Positions 27,247 to 36,442 of a stretch of 36,442 nucleotides of DNA are shown here, piece after piece. The first letter of the stretch is position 1, and the number at the start of each line of letters is the position of its first letter. The notes below the pieces were generated by a model that did no database searches, was not told the DNA's origin, and saw nothing but the letters and a program-made list of their open reading frames with translations. Position numbers and translations under genes: made by a program. Location of the stretch: the NCBI GenBank assembly GCA_913047395.1, contig CAJWUF010000009.1:1-36442 (forward strand), written 5' to 3'. Origin of the DNA: an uncultured cyanobacterium. Lineage in GTDB: Bacteria > Cyanobacteriota > Cyanobacteriia > PCC-6307 > Cyanobiaceae.

Positions 27247-27831
27247 TCAAACCAAAGAATGTCGACGAAGGGCCTCCTGCTCCACAGCAAGAAGATTTGC
27301 CGCAAGATCATCTCTCAGGCGCTGTTCAATTAGGCCAACAGGCATGCCAATACAGCCTTGAACCGTGAGCTCATAGAAAAGGGAAGTGCCCTTCTCTAAA
27401 TCGCGCATGATCCAATTGCCTTCAAAACGTCTGAAATCTCCTTTGATCATGTGGAACTTCAACTGACCCTTGGCTCGATTTTCCACTAACTCCAACTGCA
27501 CCTGAGCTGAAAACCTCAGCCCCAGCAATTGTTGCGAGCCAACCTGATTCAGCTGCACTCTTCCCTCTTTGCGTGCAACAACTGTGCTGCTAGCGAGGTT
27601 GGGAATAAATTCACTGAGATGATCGTAGTCAGTAAGTACATCCCACAACACAGCCTCTTTAATAGGCGTTCTTAGCTGTACTGCCAATCGACGTGCACCA
27701 TGAGGTAGCCGTTCCATCGTCTGCTCGATGGCCTGGCGTTTTACAGCCACTGACTCCTCTGAGGCTAAGAGCACAGACCCCGAGCGACTTTGAAGATCTT
27801 GGAGAGATACCAAAGGAGAGGGTGCACTCAA
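27247..27831 (-). CDS. SRPBCC-superfamily (polyketide cyclase/START-like) protein
   Basis: The 194-residue protein has an N-terminal extension of about 40 residues, then a Coq10/SRPBCC fold: AVLWDVLTDYDHLSEFIPNL is the typical first helix, followed by paired strands and a final amphipathic helix (GLIEQRLRDDLAANLLAVEQEAL). These helix-grip folds bind hydrophobic ligands; cyanobacterial members are thought to touch lipids, quinones or pigments, but no ligand is predictable. It is divergent from petH, with about 150 bp between them for both promoters. Confidence 0.82.
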   Translation of the reverse strand: MSAPSPLVSLQDLQSRSGSVLLASEESVAVKRQAIEQTMERLPHGARRLAVQLRTPIKEAVLWDVLTDYDHLSEFIPNLASSTVVARKEGRVQLNQVGSQQLLGLRFSAQVQLELVENRAKGQLKFHMIKGDFRRFEGNWIMRDLEKGTSLFYELTVQGCIGMPVGLIEQRLRDDLAANLLAVEQEALRRHSLV

Positions 27832-27937
27832 GATGGTGGAGAATAACGAATGAATTCAATAAACGCTTAACCAAGGCCCAGTAACTGAGCTGTGCCAATC
27901 ACTAAACGTAACCCGAAAATACGAACTTTCACGCTAG

Positions 27938-29119
<1,182 letters not shown>

Positions 29120-29154
29120 CACTAAAAAATTCAGGTTTTCAGCCTGCACTAAAG

Positions 29155-29180
29155 GCCCGCCCGAATGGGTGGGCTTTTTT
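29155..29180 (+). terminator. intrinsic terminator after petH
   Basis: Arms GCCCGCCC (29155-29162) and GGGTGGGC (29167-29174) pair with one wobble around a GAAT loop, followed by six T residues. It separates petH from the zwf-opcA unit. Confidence 0.85.
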
Positions 29181-29286
29181 GCTTCTCAAGCTTTTTGGGC
29201 ATACGAGGACAAAGCATGGCGGGATGATCGGAAGCACTTTGAATTTATTAATGCCTGGTTAAACCGTAGGAAGAGGTTCTTGTTCC

Positions 29287-30810
29287 ATGAGCGCCACGAT
29301 TACAAACCCTTTAAGGGTTGGTCTACGTCAGGAGCGAGTAATCGCCCCGCAATGCCTAGTCATCTTTGGTGCTAGCGGTGATCTAACCCACCGGAAATTA
29401 GTTCCAGCCCTATTTGAGCTATACCTACAGCGGCGACTACCTAGTGAATTCGCCCTACTTGGCTGTGCTCGTCGTCCCTGGAGCGACGAAGTATTTCGCC
29501 AAAAAATGGCTGATGCCCTTGGCGAGAAGGTCAACGAAAATCGTCTTAGCTGGGATCAATTCGTCGCAGGTCTTTTTTACGAGCCTGTCGATCTGCAACA
29601 GCCAGAAGACCTAGTAAAACTTGGCCGTCGCTTAGAGGAGATTGATCGTCTCCGTGCCACCCGTAGCAATCGCACCTTCTATCTTTCGGTATCGCCAAAG
29701 TTCTACGGCAGCGGCTGTAAAGCTCTAGCTGATGCAGGGCTTCTTAGTGATCCCAAACGCAGTCGAGTAGTGATCGAAAAACCGTTTGGGCGTGATTACG
29801 GCAGCGCCCAGGCTCTAAACCGAGTAGTTCAAAGCTGTGGTCAAGAAAATCAGATCTTCAGGATCGACCATTACCTCGGTAAAGAGACAGTCCAGAACAT
29901 CCTGGTACTGCGATTTGCTAACACCATCTTTGAACCAATCTGGAACAGGAATTACATCTCCAGCGTTCAGATCACAGCTGCTGAAACCGTAGGTGTAGAA
30001 GAGCGAGCTAACTACTACGAATCATCAGGTGCACTACGGGACATGGTGCAAAACCACCTCACCCAGATGCTTGCTATCACCGCCATGGAACCCCCGGGCC
30101 GATTTGACCCTGAGGCAATCCGCAATGAGAAAGCCAAGGTATTACTAGCTGCTCGCTTGGCTGATGAATCAGAACCCTGGAACTGCTGCATCCGTGGCCA
30201 ATATGCCCCTGGCGGCACGAAGGAAGATCCACTGGCTGGTTACCGACAAGAGCCGGGCGTCGACCCCATCAGTACTACAGAGACCTACGTGGCGATGAAA
30301 CTTTTCATCGATAACTGGCGCTGGCAAGGCGTGCCCTTTTACGTTCGTACTGGCAAACGACTAGCGAAGCGACTAAGTGAAGTAGTGCTCACCTTTCGAG
30401 AAGCACCTGTACACCTTTTCGATGCAGCTGGTGGTGGGCCTACCGCTAACCAGCTAATTCTAAGAATCCAACCGGATGAAGGCGCCGAATTTCACTTTGA
30501 AGTGAAGTCTCCCGGTTCAGGCATGCGCAGCCGACCAGTGGACATGGAATTCTCTTATGACGAATCTTTCGGGGAACCATCAGATGAGGGCTACGTACGC
30601 CTCTTAGCCGACGCCATGCTCGGGGATCCCACCCTATTCACTCGTAGCGATGAAGTAGAAGCAGCCTGGCGCCTTTACACCCCCCTGCTGGAACTAATTG
30701 AAGACAGCCCATGGCAGTTGCCCATTCACCCATATGAATCGCGCACCTGGGGACCAGCCGCTGCAGATGCCTTGCTCGCCAATGACGGACTGCTCTGGCG
30801 CCGACCCTAA
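29287..30810 (+). CDS. zwf: glucose-6-phosphate 1-dehydrogenase
   Basis: The 507-residue enzyme oxidises glucose 6-phosphate to 6-phosphogluconolactone, making NADPH at night. The NADP fingerprint GASGDLTHRKL is at 28-38, EKPFGRD at 164-170, and the active-site block RIDHYLGKE at 192-200. Length is normal. AGGAAGAGG about 10 bases upstream sets the ATG. opcA follows after 43 bp, the usual cyanobacterial pairing. Confidence 0.96.
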   Translation: MSATITNPLRVGLRQERVIAPQCLVIFGASGDLTHRKLVPALFELYLQRRLPSEFALLGCARRPWSDEVFRQKMADALGEKVNENRLSWDQFVAGLFYEPVDLQQPEDLVKLGRRLEEIDRLRATRSNRTFYLSVSPKFYGSGCKALADAGLLSDPKRSRVVIEKPFGRDYGSAQALNRVVQSCGQENQIFRIDHYLGKETVQNILVLRFANTIFEPIWNRNYISSVQITAAETVGVEERANYYESSGALRDMVQNHLTQMLAITAMEPPGRFDPEAIRNEKAKVLLAARLADESEPWNCCIRGQYAPGGTKEDPLAGYRQEPGVDPISTTETYVAMKLFIDNWRWQGVPFYVRTGKRLAKRLSEVVLTFREAPVHLFDAAGGGPTANQLILRIQPDEGAEFHFEVKSPGSGMRSRPVDMEFSYDESFGEPSDEGYVRLLADAMLGDPTLFTRSDEVEAAWRLYTPLLELIEDSPWQLPIHPYESRTWGPAAADALLANDGLLWRRP

Positions 30811-30853
30811 TTCCGCCTGACCTAATTCACCCTTATTTTTTCGCGGTCCAGCA

Positions 30854-32143
30854 ATGTCTCCCCAGCTCACGCTTCAGAGCCCTCTTCAACTACCTCCTAA
30901 CGAGGTCCAAAGCTATCTCGAGCAGCTCTGGTCAAACGATCAGCCTGGCAGTACAGGTGCGAATACCTTCTGCCTACTGGTCTGGCAACCCGCCTGGGTA
31001 GAGCAGCAACTAGTGCGCACTGAACAGATTGCAGGCCCGATCATCGGCATACAGAGGCCAGAACTAATCCAAGCTGCCCGTCAGGCCGTCATGGAAATCG
31101 ATATACCCCTTAGCACTCCTCCACTTGACGCGACTGTTGCAGCAGCCCTTGCCCAGCGCAAAGGCAATCAACATGGTGAAGATCTACGTGGACAACACGT
31201 TGATGCTGCCATCAGTGCCCTACAACCACGACGCCTAATCACTCTGGCTCCAACCCTCGATGAAATGCACGAGCTCGAAACGCTCGTAGCGGCTTATTGC
31301 CCTCTACCAGAAGAAAGTGGCGGCACAGCCGCATGCGGTGACGTGGTAGTACTGCGCGGTGACCAGAAAGCTCTCTCCAAGGGGCTAGGAATTCTGCAAC
31401 CTCTACTACCGTCAGAGCTGCCCTCATGGGTTTGGTGGAACGGCAGCCTTGATGAAGCACCCGATCTACTTGACCAGCTAGCCGTAGCCCCACGCCGACT
31501 GGTAATCGACACAGCTCTAGGGAATCCGCGTCGCTGTCTTGATCTGCTGCACTCGCGCATAGAAGCAGGGCAAGCGGTAAACGACCTGAACTGGTTGCGG
31601 CTACGCACCTGGCGGGAACACCTAGCAATGGTCTTTGACCCACCGCATCGCCGCAATGCCCTCAACCATGTTGTGCAGCTTGATATCGATGTTGAAGGAC
31701 ATCACCCAGCCCAGGGCCTATTGCTAGCAGCTTGGATCGCCGATCGACTCGGCTGGCTTCTCCAACCCTCCAAGAGAGTAGATGGGGAAGGCATTGCGGC
31801 TGAGTTCCAACGACCTGATGGCACCACTGTGCAATTCCACCTCATGCCTGTGCCCATGGGGCAACCAAGTATTCATCCAGGCCAGATCGTTGGAGTCAGG
31901 TTGATCTGCAAACCAGATTCACAACCCGAACATGCCGTTTGTGTAATTCTCTGTGCAGAATCTGGAGGCTGCATGCGACTAGAAGCAGGTGGTATGGCCA
32001 GCATGGAGTTACTAGAAGAAGTTGTCCCTATTCAGGGCGCATCTGTAGAGATGGATATAGCCCGCCTCCTGGCGGGTGGCCATAACACCACCACCCCCCT
32101 ACTCGCCGCTGCAGCCCCCATGGCTGCCAAGCTACTTAGCTAA
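30854..32143 (+). CDS. opcA: glucose-6-phosphate dehydrogenase assembly/activator protein OpcA
   Basis: The 429-residue protein matches OpcA in length, position after zwf and blocks such as LLVWQPAWVEQQLVRT, HVDAAISALQPRRLITLAPT, WVWWNGSLDEAPDLLDQL and LNWLRLRTWREHLAMVFD. OpcA binds Zwf, promotes its active oligomer and relays redox control, probably through thioredoxin-sensitive cysteines. It is likely co-transcribed with zwf and possibly with cobB, 43 bp downstream. Confidence 0.93.
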   Translation: MSPQLTLQSPLQLPPNEVQSYLEQLWSNDQPGSTGANTFCLLVWQPAWVEQQLVRTEQIAGPIIGIQRPELIQAARQAVMEIDIPLSTPPLDATVAAALAQRKGNQHGEDLRGQHVDAAISALQPRRLITLAPTLDEMHELETLVAAYCPLPEESGGTAACGDVVVLRGDQKALSKGLGILQPLLPSELPSWVWWNGSLDEAPDLLDQLAVAPRRLVIDTALGNPRRCLDLLHSRIEAGQAVNDLNWLRLRTWREHLAMVFDPPHRRNALNHVVQLDIDVEGHHPAQGLLLAAWIADRLGWLLQPSKRVDGEGIAAEFQRPDGTTVQFHLMPVPMGQPSIHPGQIVGVRLICKPDSQPEHAVCVILCAESGGCMRLEAGGMASMELLEEVVPIQGASVEMDIARLLAGGHNTTTPLLAAAAPMAAKLLS

Positions 32144-32186
32144 GCCACACCCCTTTGGCGGAGCTCATTGGTAACCGCCATCAATC

Positions 32187-33617
32187 ATGGCCTGTGTAAT
32201 TGCTGCCCCAGCCAGTGGCACTGGGAAAACCCTACTCAGCCTGGCCCTAACAGCCTGGGCACGCAGCCGTGGTCTAAGTCTCCAGCCATTCAAAGTGGGG
32301 CCCGACTATCTGGATCCGCAACAACTAACAGTTGCTTCTGGGAAACCCTGCCGAAACCTTGACCTGCTGCTCTGTGGACCCGACTGGGTAAAAGAGAGCT
32401 TTAATAGTTTTGGTGGATCTGCAGATCTCGCCCTAGTGGAAGGCGTCATGGGCCTTTTTGATGGGATCGGCATATCGGAGTTGGGCAGTACTGCCGCCGT
32501 AGCTCGTCATCTAGGACTACCAGTAGTTCTTGTTGTGGATGCCAGCGGACAGGCAGGCTCCCTAGCTGCCCTGGTAAAAGGCTTCCGTGACCACGATCGG
32601 CAACTGACGTTGGCAGGCGTTGTGTTGAACAAGGTCAATAGCAACCGCCACAAAGAGTTGCTGATGGAGGTGCTCAGCGGCATTGGGATAAAAGTGCTGG
32701 GATGCTTACCCCGAGATCCTGAACTAAGCCTGCCTAGCAGGCATCTTGGACTTGCCCCAGCTCATGAACTTGAGCAACTAGAAGATCGACTGGAAGCATG
32801 GAGCGCCCTCGCAGAAGCCCATCTCGATCTTGAAAGCTTCAAAACTTTGCTGCGTGCACCAGCCGGGGCAAGAAATCCAATCCATACTCTTTTGCTTGGA
32901 GAGAAAAGAAACCAATCACCTCTACAACTAAGACCAGTCGCCGTAGCTCAAGACGAAGCCTTTCACTTTCGCTATCCAGAAACCAAAGAGTGCCTTGAAA
33001 CCCTTGGGATGCCAGTACTGCCCTGGAGACCTCTAAATGATGAACCTCTACCTGCACAAGCAGAAGGTTTAATCCTTCCAGGTGGTTTTCCCGAGCAATA
33101 TGCAGAGCGTTTAAGTAAGTGTGCTCGCAGCATGAAAGAGCTAAGGGCCTGGTATGGACGACGTCCGATTTATGCCGAATGTGGCGGGATGCTGCTGCTA
33201 GGGCAAAGCCTCACAGATCTTGAAGGACAAGCTCATCCAATGACAGGCCTGTTGCCTTTTCATGCCAAGAAAGGAGCATTGCAAGTGGGTTATCGCAACC
33301 TTCAAGGCATAGAAGACAGTCTTGTTGTTCGCAACGGTGATCAACTGATGGGCCACGAGTTCCACCGCTGGGAGCTACACCAAACATGCACTAATGATCA
33401 TTTAAATATTCACCCTGATCGCAAACAGAACAACAACAAGGCAAGAGCGCCTTGGCAAATTGAAGGCTGGCGTGTACAGCAACAGCATGAGGGCTGGAGC
33501 AATAAGAAGCTGCATGCCAGCTGGGTGCACCTCCACTGGGCAAGCTCTTCCATGATCGCCCACCGCTGGCGAGCTGCGTTGGATCCTGAAGCGATTCCAG
33601 AGGCAACTGCTTCCTAA
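32187..33617 (+). CDS. cobB: cobyrinate a,c-diamide synthase (CobB/CbiA)
   Basis: The 476-residue glutamine-dependent amidase converts cobyrinic acid to the a,c-diamide in (pseudo)cobalamin synthesis. The N-terminal synthetase has ASGTGKT (9-15) and GPDYLDP (38-44). The class I glutaminase part has ILPGGFPEQYAERL (from 297), the nucleophile Cys332 in YAECGGM, and GHEFHRWEL for the catalytic histidine region. Length is normal. It follows opcA closely, although the pathways are unrelated. Confidence 0.94.
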   Translation: MACVIAAPASGTGKTLLSLALTAWARSRGLSLQPFKVGPDYLDPQQLTVASGKPCRNLDLLLCGPDWVKESFNSFGGSADLALVEGVMGLFDGIGISELGSTAAVARHLGLPVVLVVDASGQAGSLAALVKGFRDHDRQLTLAGVVLNKVNSNRHKELLMEVLSGIGIKVLGCLPRDPELSLPSRHLGLAPAHELEQLEDRLEAWSALAEAHLDLESFKTLLRAPAGARNPIHTLLLGEKRNQSPLQLRPVAVAQDEAFHFRYPETKECLETLGMPVLPWRPLNDEPLPAQAEGLILPGGFPEQYAERLSKCARSMKELRAWYGRRPIYAECGGMLLLGQSLTDLEGQAHPMTGLLPFHAKKGALQVGYRNLQGIEDSLVVRNGDQLMGHEFHRWELHQTCTNDHLNIHPDRKQNNNKARAPWQIEGWRVQQQHEGWSNKKLHASWVHLHWASSSMIAHRWRAALDPEAIPEATAS

Positions 33618-33741
33618 AAGGCACAAACGCGGGCATAAGCTTAAAAATCAGCCATAGCCCTTCATCGCATCGGCTCTAGCGGAAATCAAGCAAGCAGATG
33701 GACGCCTGATATAAGCCTCTAAGTCAAAACAACCAGGCTAC

Positions 33742-33906
33742 TTAGGCTTCACAAGGACCATCTAAACAATCCCATTTCCTTGTTGAGCGCTTGATCATTG
33801 CCTGCTTCTTTAAGACCAACACCAAGGCCTTAGCAAGGTGTGCATGCTTCCTAACTTCAAAGTCAGCTAATGCATCAACAGCTCTTGCCCTGCGATCTAT
33901 TTCCAT
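33742..33906 (-). CDS. small basic hypothetical protein (54 residues)
   Basis: The ATG at 33906 is preceded by GAGGAG with 10 bases of spacing, a good ribosome binding site; a longer frame would need a TTG start. The product is helical and basic (MEIDRRARAVDALADFEVRK, then LVLVLKKQAMIKRSTRKW) with two cysteines near the C-terminus. I recognise no family. It is the only frame with real support in this poorly coding stretch. Confidence 0.55.
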   Translation of the reverse strand: MEIDRRARAVDALADFEVRKHAHLAKALVLVLKKQAMIKRSTRKWDCLDGPCEA

Positions 33907-34545
33907 AGAAATTGAACTCCTCAATTCCTTCTACACTGCCTTCATAACTCAAGGCACTGAATTCTGATAGCCGATATGGCTCACATGGACGAATCAAAAG
34001 CTACAAGTGCCAGTAGAAACAGCAAGGAAATTGCATTTAGGCGCAATTCAAGGAAATCTAGCTGTGCATATATTTCTAAAGAAAGGAATCTATAAACAAG
34101 TTAAATAATCCAACTATAAAAATCAAAACCTATAAGGCAAGCAGCTATAAGCGATATTTAGGCAATGGAACAAAGTGGTTCGTGCTAGCCAACTAAGCAA
34201 CAAGTAATACATATGAAAGTCACAGGCGACTATCTATATCAGCACATTGAACATTGGTAGGCAGGGCTATGAGTTTATTGTCTTACTAATCAAACCATGA
34301 TTCCTTCGGCAGTCATTTGCGGGGCACTAACAATCAGCAACATTCTGATCACTTACTGTCTTGTTCTTAATCCATTCATCATCAACAGTGCCAAGCAAGT
34401 TAATCAAGGCATAGGCATATCTATATATATTTATAGGAACAGGGCCTTAATGGATTTGATCGCCTCTGGCCAAGGCAATACAATTTGAGAAAATACGCTG
34501 CAATAATCCATTCGCTCATTTGATAGCCACTCATTTAAGAGTCAA
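33907..34545. other. AT-rich, nearly gene-free stretch
   Basis: About 640 bp of visibly AT-richer sequence lie between the small basic gene and the histidine phosphatase. A 63-codon plus-strand frame at 34297 has an ATG but no ribosome binding site and a composition typical of AT-rich chance frames. No terminator, repeat family or RNA gene is evident. Confidence 0.5.
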
Positions 34546-35136
34546 ATGAAAAATCTTCAGCTCTGGCTGATCCGCCATGGGGCCACCGAATGGGCCCTCA
34601 ATGGCCGCCATACAGGCAGCACTGATCTACCTCTACTACCCCAAGGAGAAAAAGAAGCCACAGCTCTCGCTCCATTACTCAAAGACGTGGCGTTTGTAGC
34701 CGTACTCTCATCTCCTCTACAGCGAGCCCAGCGAACTTGTGCATTGGCTGGTCTTGGAATGTCAGCTGAGATCCTGCCGGAGCTGATCGAATGGGGCTAC
34801 GGCAAATATGAAGGCATCACCACAGCAGAGATCCGTCAAACCGTTCCTAAGTGGAACATTTGGGATCAAGGCTGTCCTGATGGCGAAGATGCCACTGACG
34901 TTCAAGCTCGTTGTGAACGCATAATTGAACGCGCCCTAGCCATCACAAGCAACGGTGATATTGCCCTCTTTGCCCATGGACACATCCTGCGGGCCCTCAC
35001 CGGCACCTGGCTAGGCCTCGGTGCTGCTGCCGGCAGATTATTCAAACTCGATACTGGCAGCATCTGCATCCTTGGTTTCGAGAAGGAACAACGAGTCATC
35101 ACTCGCTGGAATACAACTGGCGCTAGCAGTTTCTAA
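34546..35136 (+). CDS. histidine phosphatase family (phosphoglycerate-mutase-like) protein
   Basis: The 196-residue enzyme has the phosphohistidine motif LIRHGATEW (Arg10, His11, Gly12), the substrate loop STDLPLLPQGEKEA, LIEWGYGKYEG with the acid residue, and the second histidine in FAHGHILRAL. It could be a broad sugar phosphatase or a CobC-like alpha-ribazole phosphatase; cobB 1 kb upstream makes the latter worth testing, but nothing in the sequence decides it. The next gene follows after 79 bp. Confidence 0.88.
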   Translation: MKNLQLWLIRHGATEWALNGRHTGSTDLPLLPQGEKEATALAPLLKDVAFVAVLSSPLQRAQRTCALAGLGMSAEILPELIEWGYGKYEGITTAEIRQTVPKWNIWDQGCPDGEDATDVQARCERIIERALAITSNGDIALFAHGHILRALTGTWLGLGAAAGRLFKLDTGSICILGFEKEQRVITRWNTTGASSF

Positions 35137-35215
35137 AACGAACAACGAAGGGTTCTTACTCCAATGCTCAAAGTTGGTCGTCGGCGAATATTAAAAAGCT
35201 CACCCGATCACCTCA

Positions 35216-35902
35216 ATGGCTGACACAACCCTCTGGGCAGAACTACTGGCCTATGGCACCGGATTAGGGCTATCCCCCTTGCACATCGGCCTACTACTAC
35301 TACTACTGCTTGGCCCCAATCCACTTCAACGTGGCGGCTGGTTCGTAGCCGGGTGGATCTTGACCACACTGGCCACCGTGACCCTGTTACTGACGGTGGG
35401 ACACACCCTGGTATTGGATATGACGCACGGTTCACATCATCGAACTGCTCTCGACTTACTCGCAGGAGGAGCCTTGATCTCCTTGGGATTAAAAGAACTC
35501 TTGCGGTCCTTTGCCGATGGTGACGAACAGCCAGGCTGGACCCACACAATCGAGCGGTTTGTGAATTTGCCATTACCACTATTGATCGGTGTAGGTGCAC
35601 TTATAGAAATCGCCAGCCCAGACGACCTTTTTCTATTTGCTAAATCTGCTGGCGTGGTGCTGGCCGCCGGCCTGCCTGTCTGGCAAGAAGTTGTTGGCAC
35701 CATGGCCTTCACGCTGGGCTCCAGCCTGCTGCTGCTCACGCCTTTAATCGCAGTCGTGATTGGCCGGAAAAATGTCCTACCAGTACTTCAACAGGGCAAA
35801 CAGCTTCTCTTTGCAAAAGGAGAACTACTCGTAAGTGGCGTCAGCCTGGCCCTTGGTGGCTACTTAGGCTGGCAAGGTATCAGCGGTCTGATGGTGATCT
35901 GA
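35216..35902 (+). CDS. GAP-family (Sap/SfLAP-like) integral membrane protein
   Basis: The 228-residue protein has about six hydrophobic helices. LSPLHIGLLLLLLLGPNPLQR at the N-terminus, the GGWFVAGW motif and the acidic loop IEIASPDDLF after the fourth helix fit the GAP family named after a mycobacterial sulfolipid-addressing protein. The family is thought to export lipids or small molecules; the substrate here is unknown. Its 3' end overlaps the convergent helicase gene by 23 bp. Confidence 0.75.
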   Translation: MADTTLWAELLAYGTGLGLSPLHIGLLLLLLLGPNPLQRGGWFVAGWILTTLATVTLLLTVGHTLVLDMTHGSHHRTALDLLAGGALISLGLKELLRSFADGDEQPGWTHTIERFVNLPLPLLIGVGALIEIASPDDLFLFAKSAGVVLAAGLPVWQEVVGTMAFTLGSSLLLLTPLIAVVIGRKNVLPVLQQGKQLLFAKGELLVSGVSLALGGYLGWQGISGLMVI

Positions 35903-36442
35903 ACTGCTGCTGCCAGCAAGCCTGTACTGATGCAGCTTGTGGCTGACCAACAAGCCATACACCCTCACGTGCGCGACTCACGGCGACATACACCAACTGT
36001 CGCCGCAAGGTCAGATCTTTAGGCCAGAAGACATCACTCGCGACAAACACCTCTCCAAAGCTGCTTCCCTGACTGCGATGGACAGTGAGTACCGCTGCAG
36101 GTCCAAGGGACGCGAAAGCATCCCGAACCAAAAAGAACCGCCGCCAAAGAGATCGTCCATCGCTTTTCCCTGCCTCCTTCGCCTGAGCTCTCAACCTTTG
36201 CAAGGTGCCGTCTAACAACTGTCTGGCCTCTGTACCAACAGGCGGCAAGAGGCGCAGTGCCAGCTCAAGCTCACCAGCACGAACCTGCGCAACCAAGGTA
36301 TCGATGACCGGTACCACCCAGTCACCCTGCCCGGCCAAACCAAATTCCGCCAATTCACAGCGTTCAGGCGTGACATCCTGCACGACCAGCTCACGATTTG
36401 ATCCCAGCACCATGTCCGGTTCCTCGCCGGTCTCTGCCCCAT
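35880..36442 (-). CDS. DNA helicase C-terminal part (UvrD/RecD-like), cut by window edge
   Basis: The frame is open to the end of the window, so the N-terminal helicase core lies outside; the ATG at 36413 is internal. The visible 187 residues contain the SF1 motif V-like AVLTVHRSQGSSFGEVFVA and motif VI-like LVYVAVSRAREGVWLVG, together typical of the UvrD_C_2 domain of RecD-like or Pif1-like ATPases. It is not part of recBCD, which lies more than 18 kb away. The exact subfamily cannot be decided without the rest. Confidence 0.85.
   Translation of the reverse strand, partial: GAETGEEPDMVLGSNRELVVQDVTPERCELAEFGLAGQGDWVVPVIDTLVAQVRAGELELALRLLPPVGTEARQLLDGTLQRLRAQAKEAGKSDGRSLWRRFFLVRDAFASLGPAAVLTVHRSQGSSFGEVFVASDVFWPKDLTLRRQLVYVAVSRAREGVWLVGQPQAASVQACWQQQFRSPSDR

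Noticed and set aside
34297-34488. 63-codon hydrophobic frame with an ATG
   Set aside because: It lies in AT-rich sequence with no ribosome binding site and no recognisable pattern.

Overview
The window looks like chromosome from a marine picocyanobacterium. The gene set points there: a CyanoP-like lipoprotein, Ycf54, the circadian kinase SasA, petH (ferredoxin-NADP reductase), the zwf-opcA pair, and several small proteins of a picocyanobacterial type. Base composition looks close to 50% GC by eye. The petH product has no recognisable CpcD phycobilisome-linker domain, which favours a low-light Prochlorococcus (MIT9313/MIT9303-like) over a phycobilisome-bearing Synechococcus. That assignment is an inference; I had no database.

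Layout. 1-4.2 kb: CyanoP lipoprotein, LCP-family (LytR-CpsA-Psr) protein, MsbA-type ABC exporter and a small basic protein. 4.2-7.2 kb: glycine-rich RRM protein, then a DEAD-box helicase followed 9 bp later by a small secreted cysteine protein. 7.2-18 kb: a long minus-strand run of PPP-type phosphatase, recC, isoprenylcysteine-methyltransferase-like gene, recB, recD and a cupin; recBCD handles double-strand-break resection. 18-22.4 kb: ycf54 with pdxJ, a PlsC acyltransferase, a secreted helical protein, bolA with grxD (an iron-sulphur/redox pair), and small unknowns.

22.4-27.2 kb is the most unusual part. It holds an OmpR-type regulator whose receiver has lost its phospho-acceptor aspartate, a small double-glycine-leader peptide with a four-cysteine C-terminus (a candidate RiPP precursor with its own terminator and no processing genes nearby), a secreted protein, a frameshifted gene, sasA, and a tRNA-Glu framed by two hairpins. 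27.2-33.6 kb: an SRPBCC protein, petH, zwf, opcA and cobB (NADPH supply, oxidative pentose phosphate pathway and cobalamin ring amidation). 33.6-36.4 kb: an AT-rich, nearly gene-free stretch, a histidine phosphatase, a GAP-family membrane protein and the C-terminal end of a helicase cut by the window edge.

I see no CRISPR array, insertion sequence, prophage or rRNA. The strongest candidate for something undescribed is the orphan peptide gene near 23.8-24.0 kb.
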